From contig CP126192.1 in the NCBI GenBank assembly GCA_030272155.1, forward strand, positions 6,110,501 through 6,174,500: a DNA stretch of 64,000 nucleotides, read 5' to 3'. This DNA is from Tetradesmus obliquus. Lineage: Eukaryota; Chlorophyta; Chlorophyceae; Sphaeropleales; Scenedesmaceae. Shown piece after piece: positions 11,108-22,381 of the stretch; the first letter of the stretch is position 1; each line of letters begins with the position of its first letter. The position numbers were made by a program, and so were the translations under genes. Under the pieces are notes generated by a model. It was given only the letters and a program-made list of their open reading frames with translations, made no database searches and was not told the origin of the DNA.

Positions 11108-11659
11108 TCAGGCATCTCCGTGCTTCACTTTGAAGTACACACCAGCCACAGGGTCTCCCCAGCCCATATCCTTTGCAAACTGCAGGATGCAGCAGATCAA
11201 TCAGCAGGAGCAATGGCAGCAGCAGCGCATGCAGCAGCGGGTGTCAAACTCTGACCAAAGTCGCAGTCGCAGGGGCAGCACTATGCAGCATGAAGAGGCT
11301 CGCCTCGCCAAGGAGCCACCGTCAGCAGCCCAAGCAAAGAGCCCATCCATAGTGTCACCAGCACCGGCACTCATGCCCTAAGCACCTGCTCGTGGAGTTT
11401 GAGTGCACATGTACGCTCCGACGCGCCCAGCACTGCTACAATTCGTGTTGTCGCTTAAAAAACCGTCTCAACCCCACAATGCACCACCTGATTGGCAAAG
11501 TTGTGCCAGGCTGCCAGCCTTGTGCAGCCGCACCTGCTTGGTCTGGAAGTTGGCGCGCTTGGTGGGTGGCGTGATGCTCTGGAAGCTGGGCTGCTGGAAC
11601 AGCAGCAGCACGTAACGGTGCTGCCCCTTGCCGGGCTCAGGGCCAGAGTAGCCCACTGC

Positions 11660-11695
<36 letters not shown>

Positions 11696-12936
11696 GCGGC
11701 GGCGGCGGCGGCAGCAGCAGCAACAGCGGTTGTAACAAATGTGCGGCAGTGGAGCAAGGACATCTGCAGCTGGCAAGGCAAAGCGTTCTGTGTGCCACCT
11801 TGGTTTGATGTGCTGCTGTGGCTCGCTTGCAGAAGCAACTGCGGCGTCGCAAGGGAACACAGCTGATCGGGATTTGCCACCGCACTGTGTTGGACACGTA
11901 CCTGTGTAGTCTCCTGAGTCAAAATCGTTCTTCTTGATGTTGTTGACCATCCTGCAGCAGCCCACCAAGGGGCAGCATCACAGCACCAAGCACAGGATCA
12001 GCAGCAGCAGCAGCAGAAGCAGCACCAGCAGCTGCACGGCGTGCCCCGTCGGACGTGACAGTGTGTGCAACCCACCGTCCTGATGCGCAACATGGCACAT
12101 AGAGGCAGCATGCTGCTAAAGCTTGCTGTGTACTGCAAGTATTGAAAAGCTCAAATTTGAAAACCACCCAATGCATGCAGCACATGGACTGCTGAATGCA
12201 TAGCCTGATTCATGGTGCCTGTGCCAGCTGATATTGCAGTGCTGCTACTGCTCGAACAGCTTCCCATCAATGCGGGTCCCTGTTGTCAAGGCAGCTGGCG
12301 CACCCACCAGATCAGTACGTCCCTGTAGCAGCAGACCAGGACCGGATAGCAGCAGGCGTGCAGCATATCAGGCAAGCAAGCACTCTCATGCCCAGCCTCT
12401 TGCAGCTGTCAGCTGCTCCACCAGCAGCAAACGCAGATGCACCGTGCGGCCAGTGTACTTCAAAGCGCAGCCTGCAGTGCTTGCATGATGCTGGCCGCTG
12501 GGTTGTGCTCTGGCTGCACCCTCAGCTTCATGCTGCCAGTCCCACCAAAACATGCATCACAGCCTAACTGTACTCGAGCTTGTGTCGCGACGGCATGTCA
12601 GCAGTGCACCGTTTGAACCATGTGAAGCAGATGGACGAGGTGGCTGCGTATCTTGCTGGTAACCCTGCTATTGCTGTCACTGCAACAGCAGCGTGCACTT
12701 GTAACATTGCCATGCTGAACCTTGCTTAAGACCGGTCCTGCTTACTTGTACTCGGGCTTGTGTGGTGAGGGCATGTCAGGATCCAGCATGAGCAGGCTGT
12801 AGATGCCGCCGGGGCTGCACTGCGTGATCTCAATCTTGGGCTCGTTGCCAATGTCATTGATGCTCAGCACGTCACCAGGCATCACCATCTTGTGGCCAAA
12901 CACAGCCTGGCAGTGACAGCAGCAGCAGCAGCAGCA

Positions 12937-12970
<34 letters not shown>

Positions 12971-13225
12971 TGGACGTGATACAGTAATGCGGGTGCATTG
13001 TCAGCGCTTGCAGAGCATGCTGCAGTCTGCTGTGCATTGAGCGCGCTATCTAGTTGGCCACTGCTAGCTTGCATGCACTCTGCAGGCATGCCTATGCCTG
13101 AGAACCTTCTCGTGTGACGGCAATCGGCATGTGTTCCTGCCCGCCCCACACCTTGAAGGCAGCCTTGTTGCTGCAGGCATCCACCACATCAGGCACAACC
13201 TTCTCCCTGGCCAAGATTACTGCAG

Positions 13226-13263
<38 letters not shown>

Positions 13264-13813
13264 CATGCGAATGCAGGGGGTGATCACTCATGGCATGCAT
13301 GCCACTGCACGCTGCAGCATAGGTCAGATCATGTGGACTGCCGTGCCTGCATGATCAGCCCACTCGGAGCGCCAGGAGCCTTTGGACAGGGAGCCTTCTG
13401 GTCCATCATTGCTGGCAGGTGTGCAGTTGTGCATTTACCATCTGTAAAACTGCCTTTCCGCATGTGCAGTTTTCCGCCCAAGGATCCGCCCAGGGCCACC
13501 AGGCCTGGCATGCAGGTCCGAGTGCAGCGCTGGGAACTGTGCTCTAGCAAGCCTCTTTAACAGCGAAGTAAGCTTTGGAGCAAGTTCAAGTGGTGAAGAG
13601 GTCGAGGAAGTTAGGGTAGAACAAGCTATAAAGGCATTCTGAGCCGCAGGGCAAACCTGCGCTGTGCAGCAGCTCTGACAGCTCACAGCTGCTGTTGTTT
13701 GCCCATGTGCATTGCGCTAGCCCAGGCTGCTGCGCACCTGTGGTGTCGGAGATCAGGTCAGGATAGTCGCTAATAGCTGATTCCGTGTCTGCCCGGAAGC
13801 CCTCGCTCTTCAT
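11108..13813 (-). CDS. PEBP-family protein (RKIP/FT/TFL1 fold)
   Basis: Predicted 182 residues, the usual size for phosphatidylethanolamine-binding proteins, which bind anionic lipid heads or act as signalling partners (RKIP in animals, FT/TFL1 in plants). Exons: 13738-13813, 13152-13219, 12746-12906, 11902-11951, 11534-11655, 11108-11179; total 549 nt, in frame. The anion-pocket motifs are present: MLDPDMPSPHKP in exon 3 and GYSGPEPGKGQHRYVLLLFQQ in two parts of exon 5. The C-terminal helix follows (GDPVAGVYFKVKHGDA). There is no signal peptide, so it is probably cytosolic. Odd point: the block normally reading (R)EYLHW between the two pocket motifs is absent; exon 3 ends PEYK and exon 4 begins MVNNI. 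A missed in-frame micro-exon in the 794-bp intron is possible. FT-like versus TFL1-like function cannot be decided. Confidence 0.88.
11661..11723. repeat. Compound CAG/CGG repeat in PEBP intron
   Basis: About 11 CAG units pass directly into about six CGG units and back to CAG. It lies just beyond the acceptor of exon 5 (minus-strand gene). Confidence 0.9.
12565..12780 (-). repeat. Partial copy of the PEBP exon 3 end inside its intron
   Basis: The exon 3 end (DMPSPHKPEY and donor, about 12740-12780) has a diverged copy at about 12565-12605 reading DMPSRHKLEY with the donor changed to GTTAGG. Spacing is about 177 bp. Confidence 0.75.
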
Positions 13814-14869
13814 GGCTGCAGGTTAGCTGTGATGAGCTTGATGTCGGAGCTGCGTGTAGCAGTGCTCAAATGTCTGGTCTCAGCTCTGCTGTTGCAGGTT
13901 TGCTACTGGTGAGAATAAGCATAAGAAACCAACATCAAGTTGATTGATGGGTGCTGCATCACCAGCTCGGCGCGATCTGCACCCGTGATCGTAAACCTTG
14001 GTGCTCGTAAACTCGGCACGTGAGCGCCCACTGGCTCAATGCAGGCGACCGAAGTATATACAGAAGTATATAAGGAAAGTTGCCGAATTGCATTCATTAC
14101 AAGCATCAGCATCATCCGCAAGTATGAAATGGGCAAAATACCTCATAAAAATGTCGCAAATGCCAGCTTTAAACGCATTGCTTGCACCACATGTGCTGCT
14201 TTACAAGTGCAGTACGTGCAGCAGCGGGCTGTCAATGTCACTTGGTGACACCAACTCCATCTCTGATGCCACTCTGTGACACCTTCCTACAAACCGCTCG
14301 ACAGCTCCCATCACCGTACAAGGACAAGCCACCAAAAAAAACCATCATTATCAGCATCCTGCAGCCAAGCATGCCTGGATCGACCAAGCGCAAACAGCAC
14401 GCACTGTGCTAAGCAGCATACGCTGTGACCATCACCTGCAGTGCTGCATGAACCAGCAGTGCTGCGTTCAGGAACGTATCGCACTCTGCGTTCATCCTAG
14501 CCAGACGATAGGCAGGCACCAACCAAAGAATAACAATGCACCTGCTTGCATTCCCACCGATGATGCACAGCGCTCACTGTGCAAGATAATAAAGGGTATG
14601 CCGCTCATGCCAAGCAGCTTCACTCAAGAGCTGTGGCTGTGAGTGCGCAAGAGACTGTCTGCAGTGCAAAGTACACATGCTGACTCAAGAAATGATTACA
14701 CCGATTTTGAATCTGTCGTCACATCAAACCTGATTTGCACTACATCAGCACATGCGGTCACCAGGGGTAGCATTTGCATAGCTGAGCCCTATAATATCCA
14801 AACAGCCTGGTTGCATATGCTTGCACGTACGATTGATGCAAGCTTGCGCCACAAAGCATGCGCAATGCA
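13814..14869. other. Interval between PEBP start and Hint-gene stop
   Basis: Both neighbours are on the minus strand, so this holds the PEBP promoter and the Hint-gene 3' UTR. A candidate poly(A) signal lies at 14696. No other gene is seen. Confidence 0.5.
14696..14700 (-). terminator. Candidate TGTAA poly(A) signal of the Hint gene
   Basis: TTACA on the plus strand gives TGTAA on the coding strand 170 nt after the stop codon. Confidence 0.4.
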
Positions 14870-15216
14870 TCATGCGGCTGTGGTGACGCGCGCAACAGCA
14901 CCCACAGCAGCAGCAAGCCTACCGCTAGGAGCAGTCCCAGCCTGCATCGCGGCGAATATCACATTGTCAAGCAGCGCCAAAGGGCCCTTGCCCAATGCGC
15001 GGTAGGCAGCACGCAGCGGCATCTGCACAGTGTGGTGTGCCTGAGCAAATGCATGCTGTGCGGCCACTGCGTGCTTGTGGGGCAGCAGCTGCAGCAGCTG
15101 CGCCTCACCCGGCCATGCGGTGTGTGTTGATGCCGCGAAGCCATCCACCACGATTGAGCCTGACAGGGTCCAGGGGCTGTACATGCCTTGCTCGATGCTG
15201 GCCGTCACCTGCAGGC

Positions 15217-15251
<35 letters not shown>

Positions 15252-17143
15252 GCAGGACAAGATGGGTGAGGCAAAGTGCTGCAGAGAAGCTTGAAATGTG
15301 AATGGTAGGAGGCGTGGAGGCGCATAAGGTATCCTCATCGCCACACACGTCCCCTTCCTTAACTTACGCGGGTGTTAGGTGTGAACACACCACGCGTAGC
15401 TCATTCATACATTCATTCATCGACATGTGCCAGAGAAGCATGCAGGCAGTCATGCCAGCAAAGGAGCAGGTGCAAGAATTCCCAACTGCTGCTGCCAGTG
15501 GCTGACGTGGGTTCCGGCTTGTGGCCGACGCAAGACTCTCAAGGCAACACTAAGGTGCCACACAGACACACGGCAGGGAAAGCGTCAAGCTGCCATCAAG
15601 AACACAGCAGCAGCAAGCACTGACAGCTGCAAATAGCAAGTGTCCTGTTCCTCTGCAGTGCTTGAGCTCAACAACAGGCAGCGAATGCACTACGGCATTG
15701 CCCATTCGTCATCGTCATGTTACTGCAAACGTGTCAAGCCAGCGGCTTTGCACCCTGCGTGGAGTGCGGCTGTGGCAGCAGCTGCTGCTTACCTCATCCA
15801 CACGGGCCAGCTCAGCCGCCTGGCCCTGCAGCAGCCACACCAGATCACCAGCAGCCACCTCGCGCGCATGCTTCAGGCACTGCTGCTGCTGCTGGCCAGC
15901 CCCGCCGCAGGCAATGGGGACGTAGTGCATGGGCGACAGCGTCAGCACCTTGCTGCTGGCTTCTGCCGCGACAGGCGTAGCACGAATGCTCAGGTAGGCT
16001 GCTGCTGCGCTTGCATCTCTGTGTGGCATCAGGTACACGTCATCAAACACGGCCTGGCCTGTCGAGGCATCAACCGCCAGCACCTTGTCACCCACCGCCA
16101 GCTGCGCGATACGCTTGGGCCCCTCAGGCGTGATCACGCGAGCCGAAGCGGGGAAGCAAGAGCCGTCGTTCGGCCCTTGCGACAGCATTGTGTCGTCGTT
16201 GTCCAGCAGGGCCTTGTTGACGGTGCATGTGACGGAGATCACGTCGGACGTGGCGTTGTTGATCTTGGGTGCGTTGTCTTTGTCGAAGTGCCATTGGATG
16301 TTTGGCACGTCAAAGGGCGCAGCGGGTTTGCAGCTATCGGGGTCGCCTTTGGTTGAGCAAGTCTTGCCGTCGAAGTAGTTGTAGCCGGTTTTGCTGTACA
16401 GCACGTATGAGCAGCGGAGCTTGTCTTTGAGGCTGCTGAGCTGCTGTGGCAGCTGGAATGCTGCAGTGGCATCAGCGGCGTCGAGATTGTTGTCTGCAAT
16501 CAGGGGGCTGAACCGCGCTAGATTGCGGGCCTGGGTCGGGCTGAAAGCTGCGCTTGCTTTTGTGAACCTGCAGGTGAAGCTGTTGGTGGTGACCCGGGTG
16601 GCTGCCGGTGATGTCGCGACAATGGCACCTGCAGACATGCAGCAGACACGGGTAGGATCACAAGCAGCGACAGTGCATCTGCACACTAGGCAGATGAGGC
16701 TCAGCTGCCTGACTGCATGTAGACTGCTCACGCACAGCACTGCTGATGCATTGAAGCTGTGCAGCACATGACAACATGTTACGCAAATCGCTTGCAGCAG
16801 CTGCAGACATCGTACATCAGCACCCACCTGCGCTATAAAACTCTCCAAGGTCGAAGTCCACCTTTGTGATGGTGCTCATCAGGAGGCAACCGATGCCTGG
16901 TGCAAAGCCCACTGTGTAGTAGTCGACGCTGTCGATGGTATCCTGGGCTGGTTTGGCTCCAGCTGTCGCAATGCCAACAGCCGTGGCTGCTTTGGAAACA
17001 ACCTCTTTCTTGAGCTCCTGTGCCACACAGCTGGCCACCTTGCTGTAGAAGCTCCTGCTCGGAGTGCCTTGGGCAGTAGCAGCAGCAGCAGCAGCAGCGG
17101 CGGCTGCCAAGAGCGCGACCAGCAACGCACTGCACGACGACAT
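14870..17143 (-). CDS. Secreted protein with C-terminal Hedgehog/Hint autoprocessing domain
   Basis: Predicted 496 residues from exons 16828-17143, 15793-16628 and 14870-15208 (1491 nt, in frame). A signal peptide (MSSCSALLVALLAAAAA) starts it. Residues ~25-270 form an unrecognised Cys-containing region with YYTVGFAPGIGCLL, TCRFTKASAAFSP and SYVLYSKTGYNYFDGKTC. The Hint (Hog) domain follows: the splice-junction Cys in DGSCFPASARVITPEG, AVGDKVLAVD, the block-B His in LTLSPMHYVPIA, REVAAGDLVWLL, then YSPWTLSGSIVVDGFAAS and HAFAQAHHTVQMPLRAAY as in Hedgehog C-terminal domains. Hint domains cleave the chain just before the Cys; Hedgehog attaches cholesterol there. The block-B Thr is Ser here. By family knowledge the N-terminal part would be released outside the cell; its role is unknown. 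Intron 2 carries copy B of the dispersed repeat. Confidence 0.9.
15302..15420 (+). repeat. Dispersed repeat copy B in Hint-gene intron
   Basis: About 119 bp is inverted and homologous to 6223-6334. It ends in an imperfect TCAT/ATTC run (TCATTCATACATTCATTCAT), like a retroposon tail. It lies in the second intron of the Hint gene, antisense to it. Confidence 0.75.
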
Positions 17144-18933
17144 GGCTGCTCACTTGGCGACTGAAGAGCTGTAAAACGTATTACAAGAAAAGTAGGCAGC
17201 AGGAAGCACAGCACACCAGCGACAGCGGACACAGTCAGCTTTCACCAAAATCGCTTGTTGATTGACCAGCGACGTGCAGAAGCATGCTGATCTCAGCAAC
17301 CAGCGCAGAAAGCACCAAACCCTATCTCTTGTTATAGGTGTGCTGGAGCAAGCTACAAGCAACAATGCCATCTCGCAGAGCGAGTGGCTGCACCTCCCGC
17401 TGCACCGAAACTGCCGCGACACACATCACCTATTTCCAACTTGCCCTGCAGCAACCACACTTGATGTCGACGGTATCATTGTGGCAGCATGCGACTTGCG
17501 CAGCACAACCTCACCTGAAGTGCAGTCTTGCAAGAAGTGGGGCGTCCAACAGCACGGAGTCAGAACAACACCTGAAGCGCTGAGAAGCAAACTATAAGCC
17601 CAAGTATCGACGCTGTGATCAAGTATACACAGGTCGCCGCGTGTTTGGCAAAGCTGGTGCTGTCGTAGGAGGTTCATGCGATGTTCCCATTGGCCTCTAA
17701 ACAGCAACTGCACAGTGTTCGTTCAACTTCATGTATTGTTTGTAAAGCTTTGTTTGATGCGTACATGTGACATCTGCACTGCTGTTGCTGGTTCAACAGG
17801 GATGCGGTCCGCTGCATATTGTAATTTATCCGTCCATCACGTGCTGCGGCGTGCAGCTGGTGCAATATAACAGATTTCATTCATAAAACCCCATCGAAAC
17901 GCTTTCGGGGAGAAGGTGTAAGCGCGTAATTATCAAAAATCTGCAGCAGCGTGATGTGGGATGTGCACGTGGATGCGGTCAAATGAGTTGCAGTAAATCA
18001 CATTGCAGTGAAGCTTAACGCAACATAATGCGTACGTTATATCATTAGAGATGTGACCGAGCTGTAGGATGCAAGGGCTGAATGGGAGTGGAGCCCGGTT
18101 CTGCCCCAGAAAGGTCCATGGCAGCGCTGCCAGCCATCCGGGATGGTGCCCCCCCCCCCCCCCCCTCTGGGGCCCCAGACACCATCGCTTGACCCAACAT
18201 GATCATGCTTCGGGCCTTGTGACTCCAATGCCACCTTAACTTTACACGTCATCGACAACCTACATAACTATAGTCGGCAGGATATTTAAATTTCTGAGGG
18301 AAAGGCCCCAAGGACCGAGCAAAGGGCATCAACCGGGAGTTCCTGTCAAGCTAAAGGCATCTATAGATGTCCTGCCAGGACCATGGTCTCCACCGAGCTT
18401 GCCAGGCCCCCCAATGCATCGCAGCGCCATGCTACTGCTGCCGCCGCTGCTGCTGCTGCTGCTGCTGCTGCTGTGTCACTGAACTCCTTGGCTCCTGAGC
18501 TGGCAGCTGCAGAGCATATGCCGCGCAGTGACAAGTGGCGGCTGACCCCAGCGCTGCACACGTGCTGCTGCGTGCCGCTGCACATGCTGTCCCAGCAGCA
18601 GCTCCTACTTCAACGCTGACGCCGCACACAGCTGCTATGCCACATCTATTGCTGTTGTGGGCTCAGCGCACCTATACCGGCTGGTCACCGCTACTCTGCT
18701 GCTGCTGCCGCTGCTCTACTCAAGTACAGTAGTGAGCATGTGGCTCACTGCCGCCGCCACCGCTGCTGCTGCTGCTCTACGCAGCTACAAACACCACTTG
18801 ACTCCATGTTAACAGCATCACGTAAGCCAATCTTCCTGCTGCTGCTGTACTCAAGCAGAGCAGCAGCCAGGTGGCTAACTGCGGCCGACACGGCCGCTGC
18901 TGCTGCTGCTGCTGCTGCTGCAGAGATGGTGGA
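17144..18933. other. Interval between Hint-gene start and INO80C stop
   Basis: Both genes are on the minus strand. The left part should hold the Hint promoter and the right part the INO80C 3' flank. It contains a poly(C) run at 18149-18165, a CTG array at about 18432-18475, and a loosely duplicated CTG-rich block at 18690-18920. Open frames here are translated microsatellites. Confidence 0.5.
18149..18165. repeat. Poly(C) tract
   Basis: An uninterrupted run of 17 C in the interval left of the INO80C gene. A second C run is at about 58711-58727 in an intron of the ATX-type gene. Confidence 0.9.
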
Positions 18934-19427
18934 TTACTTGAGCACCACTGCTGCATTGCGGATCGCCAGGCGCGCCTGCACATCGTCATCTGCCAGCGAG
19001 CGCGCAGCCCTGAATGCATCCGCATTCGCGTAGCGCAGGTGCGTCTTTGGGTCCACGTAAGGCGCCTCGCAGCCGGTGATATCACAGTAAGCCTTTGGTG
19101 GATACATGGACGGCGGCGCATCCATGTTTACATACGTCGGCACATCTGCCGGCAGGTCCTGGTAGTTTTCTGCCGCAATCAGCTGCCGCAGCCGCTTCCA
19201 TTGGTGCGGCGGCTTAGCTGCCATGCCTGCTGATACGTTTTGTGCACGCTTGAAGGGCAGCTCCAGAGGTACGAACCAGTCTGCTTCTTCATACACTTCA
19301 ACCTTGCCTCGGGCATCCAGCTGGTAGTACTGCTGCTCCTGGTAGTACTGCGCGTACTGCTCATATTGCTGCTGCTCGTACTGCTGCTGGAGGTCATACT
19401 GCTGCTGCAGGTCATACTGCTGGTCTC

Positions 19428-19459
<32 letters not shown>

Positions 19460-19626
19460 CCCTGCTGTTGTGTTTGCTGCTGTTGCTCAGACTGGAGCTG
19501 CTGCTGCTGTTGTTGCTGTTGTTGCTCAGGGTGCTGCTGCAGTTGCTGTTGTTGCTCCAGCGCATGGTGCAGCGCCTGCTGCTGCTGCTGTTGCTGGGTC
19601 AAGTGCTGCTGGCTGCATGCAGGCAT
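18934..19626 (-). CDS. INO80 complex subunit C / IES6 (YL1-C domain)
   Basis: A nuclear subunit of the INO80 chromatin remodeller. The C-terminal part matches the family closely: KPPHQWKRLRQLIAAENYQD, VNMDAPPSMYPPKAYCDITG, EAPYVDPKTHLRYANADAF and a terminal RLAIRNAAVVLK. The N-terminal half is a Gln/Tyr-rich stretch (many QQ runs and repeated QYDLQQQYE units) not typical of the family. The open frame extends upstream to 19689, but no ATG lies there; the first in-frame ATG is at 19626 (MPACSQQHL), giving 230 residues. A spliced 5' exon cannot be excluded. The gene is divergent from the SLC35F6-like gene. Confidence 0.85.
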
Positions 19627-20162
19627 TGGCAGCAACAGGAGGTTGATGAGATGCTGTGCTCCTGGAGTAGCAGTGCTGCTTGACAGCAAGGGGGAAAAGC
19701 TCCTGGGTAACGCAGTGCATCATGGCAAATGATTGCGCACCTCATGTCATCCATTTTAATATCACTATTAGGCAATGAAGAAGCCATGCTGCTGATGCCT
19801 GTCCTGTGCCAACAGAACACACTTGGCAAGCAGAGTACTGTTGTTAGTTACAGCACAACAATAACGACAAGCACGGTCTCAGTGCAGTCAACAGCTCGTA
19901 TATCAGAAGATTCAGCTGGAAAGACACGCCGATCAGGCCATTTGCCTCAGGGACCCTCAACCTAAACAACAATTTGAGTCCTAGGTCTTTTGTGTTACAA
20001 GCAGGGCACTGCAAACAACCGTCACAAACAAATGCGGTTGTCTTGAATGATAAGTGGCTTGCAGCTAGTGATGTTCTAGGCCTGCGGGTCCTGTCAGCAC
20101 GTGTGCAGCGACAGCTTGCTGGCAAGAGCCACAGCCTGCGAACATCAGCAACCAAAGCAGCC
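19627..20162. promoter_or_regulatory. Divergent promoter interval, INO80C / SLC35F6-like
   Basis: These 536 bp separate two outward-facing start codons, so both promoters must lie here or in 5' exons. No specific motif was identified with confidence. Confidence 0.5.
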
Positions 20163-21753
20163 ATGCATCTCGGTAAAACGCTCAGCGTCAGTGGGTTGAT
20201 CGTGTTCGGCACGATCACCTCGTTGTTCGCCAAAGTCGGTGAGTGTCACCGGGTAACTTCTCTTTCCTGTATGCAGAGCTCACACCGCCATCTTAAAATG
20301 ATAGCAGAGTCAGGGTTTGTTACATGAGAGGAGATTACCCGGCTAGATCGTGTGCAAACGTGCCACAGTGACCCACCTCCACCACTTCACTGCTGCTGAT
20401 GCTTCTGCAGTATACGAGCTCAAAGGCGTTGGCCTTGACGGCAAGGAGAAGCTATTTCAGAAGCCATGGGCAATGACAACCACAATGTTCATTGGTGCGT
20501 CCTGGTGCTGCCATTGCAGCAGCCCAGCAGCCAGCATTAGGGTTTGTGCAGGTGGAAACAGGCTTGGTGCTGGCACACCACGGCAGCAGCTACAGGCCAC
20601 CTTGATTTCACCTCAAACACGCCGATGCCACACCTCTGGCTCCCACTTATTCTTTGCAACACAGCCTCTTGCAACGCTGCGTGCAGGCATGACGTTTTGC
20701 CTGCCAGTTGCATACTACAAGGAGTGGAAGCAGGAGCAGGAGCGCAAGCAGAAAGAAGACCTGGAGGAGCCACTGCTTGCCACGGTGGGCGACACAGCAG
20801 CAGCAGGAGCAGCAGCAGCAGGAGCAATTGTGCCTGGTTTTCGTTAGTGTTTGTTTGGGGCTGTTGCTGCTGTGCTTTGAACGTGTGTACACAGTTGCTT
20901 CTGTGCAAGAAGGCAGTGGTGCTCTGCTGGCAGGGCTTTGTCTCTTGGCCTGACGTCTATGCTGCAGCACACTGCACCGCACGCAGCTGTGTTCCTGTAC
21001 GTATCACCACCAGCTGTAGACGCAAGTGCGCGCTTGTGCTGCACTGGCTTGATGCTTCCTCCTCAGCCCACCGCCTCGGCTACTGCTACTGCTGCTGCTG
21101 CTGTTGCTGCTGCTGCAGGCGAACGGCGTCGTCAAGGGCAGCCTGAAAGAGACGCTGCTGCTGGCCATCCCCTCCTTCTTTGACCTGGTGGCAACTGTGT
21201 TGATGAACGTGGGACTGTTGAGTGTGACTGCCAGCGTGTACCAGATGATGCGCGGGGCCGAGATGCTGTTTGCGGCGCTGTTTGCGGTGCTGTTTCTGAA
21301 GCGCCACCTCAACAGGTTCCACTACATGGGCATCGGCTGCTGCGCGGTGAGTGCCGAGTATGATGCAGCTGCTGAAGCAGCACCCACGAAGGAACAGTAC
21401 TTGGCCTGACTGCAGCGTCATTGGCCACAAGGCCAGCACGAGCATGGCAGCAACTGTGCTGGCTGAGCAGCTGCTTGGTGTTGTGGCACTAAGCCAGCCT
21501 TCAGTCAAGCACAGCTCTGCACATCAGCACAGATGGTTTAGCTCCCACCTTCAGACACGTGTCCTGCCAGGCAACGCAAACATTGAGTGAATGTGCACCA
21601 CTGCTGGCGCTGCTGCTGCTGCTGCTGCTGCAGGCTGGCATCTGCATGGTGGGCATGTCCAGCGTGCTGAGCGGTGAGGGCAGCTCCACGCATGCTGTGT
21701 CAACGGAGGAGATGCTGCTGGGCATGGGGCTCATCGTGGCCTCACAGGTGGGC

Positions 21754-21790
<37 letters not shown>

Positions 21791-22345
21791 TGCACGGCTG
21801 CAGCTGGCCATGGACCTGCTGGTTGGACCAGAGCACAGGTACTCAGAGCAACCGTATTAGACAGAGCTTGCAGCACTGCTTGAAGCAGCGGCGTGTCTTT
21901 CTTGCTGTATGCAGGCGGTGCAAGCAGCGCAGCTCACCTTTGAGGACTTCTTCATGGCCGATCTGGCCATGGACCCCATGAAGATTGTGGGCTTTGAAGG
22001 GCTCTTCGGCTCATTTTTCATGCTGGCCATCCTGCTGCCGCTGGCCTACGTGCTGCCTGGCCCTGAGGGCCTGGGGCTGCATGAGAACACGCTGGACACA
22101 CTGGCCATGATCAAGAGCAGCAAAGGCCTGCAGGTGGGTGTGGTTGGGAGGTCTGTGGTGTTGCTGCAGTGCGGGCTGCATGAGAACACGCTGGACACAC
22201 TGGCCATAATCAAGAGCAGCAAAGGCCTGCAGGTGCGGGCGGGGTGTCATTGGAGGTCCCTGGCCTGCTGCACTGTGATGTTGCTGCAGCGCACATCCCG
22301 ATGCTGCAAACAAGCTGAGCTCAGCTGCATTTCAGGCTGCTGATG

Positions 22346-22381
<36 letters not shown>

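Noticed and set aside
6223-15420. The inverted repeat pair as the two ends of one 9-kb mobile element
   Set aside because: The interval holds host genes (LivK-type and PEBP), one repeat copy is inside an intron of a third gene, and there are no terminal features or transposase.
15640-16356. 238-codon plus-strand open frame
   Set aside because: Antisense shadow of the Hint-domain exon, which has clear motifs on the other strand.
18383-18619. Small plus-strand gene with an Ala run
   Set aside because: The frame is a translated CTG array plus Cys/Leu-rich low-complexity sequence in the INO80C 3' flank.
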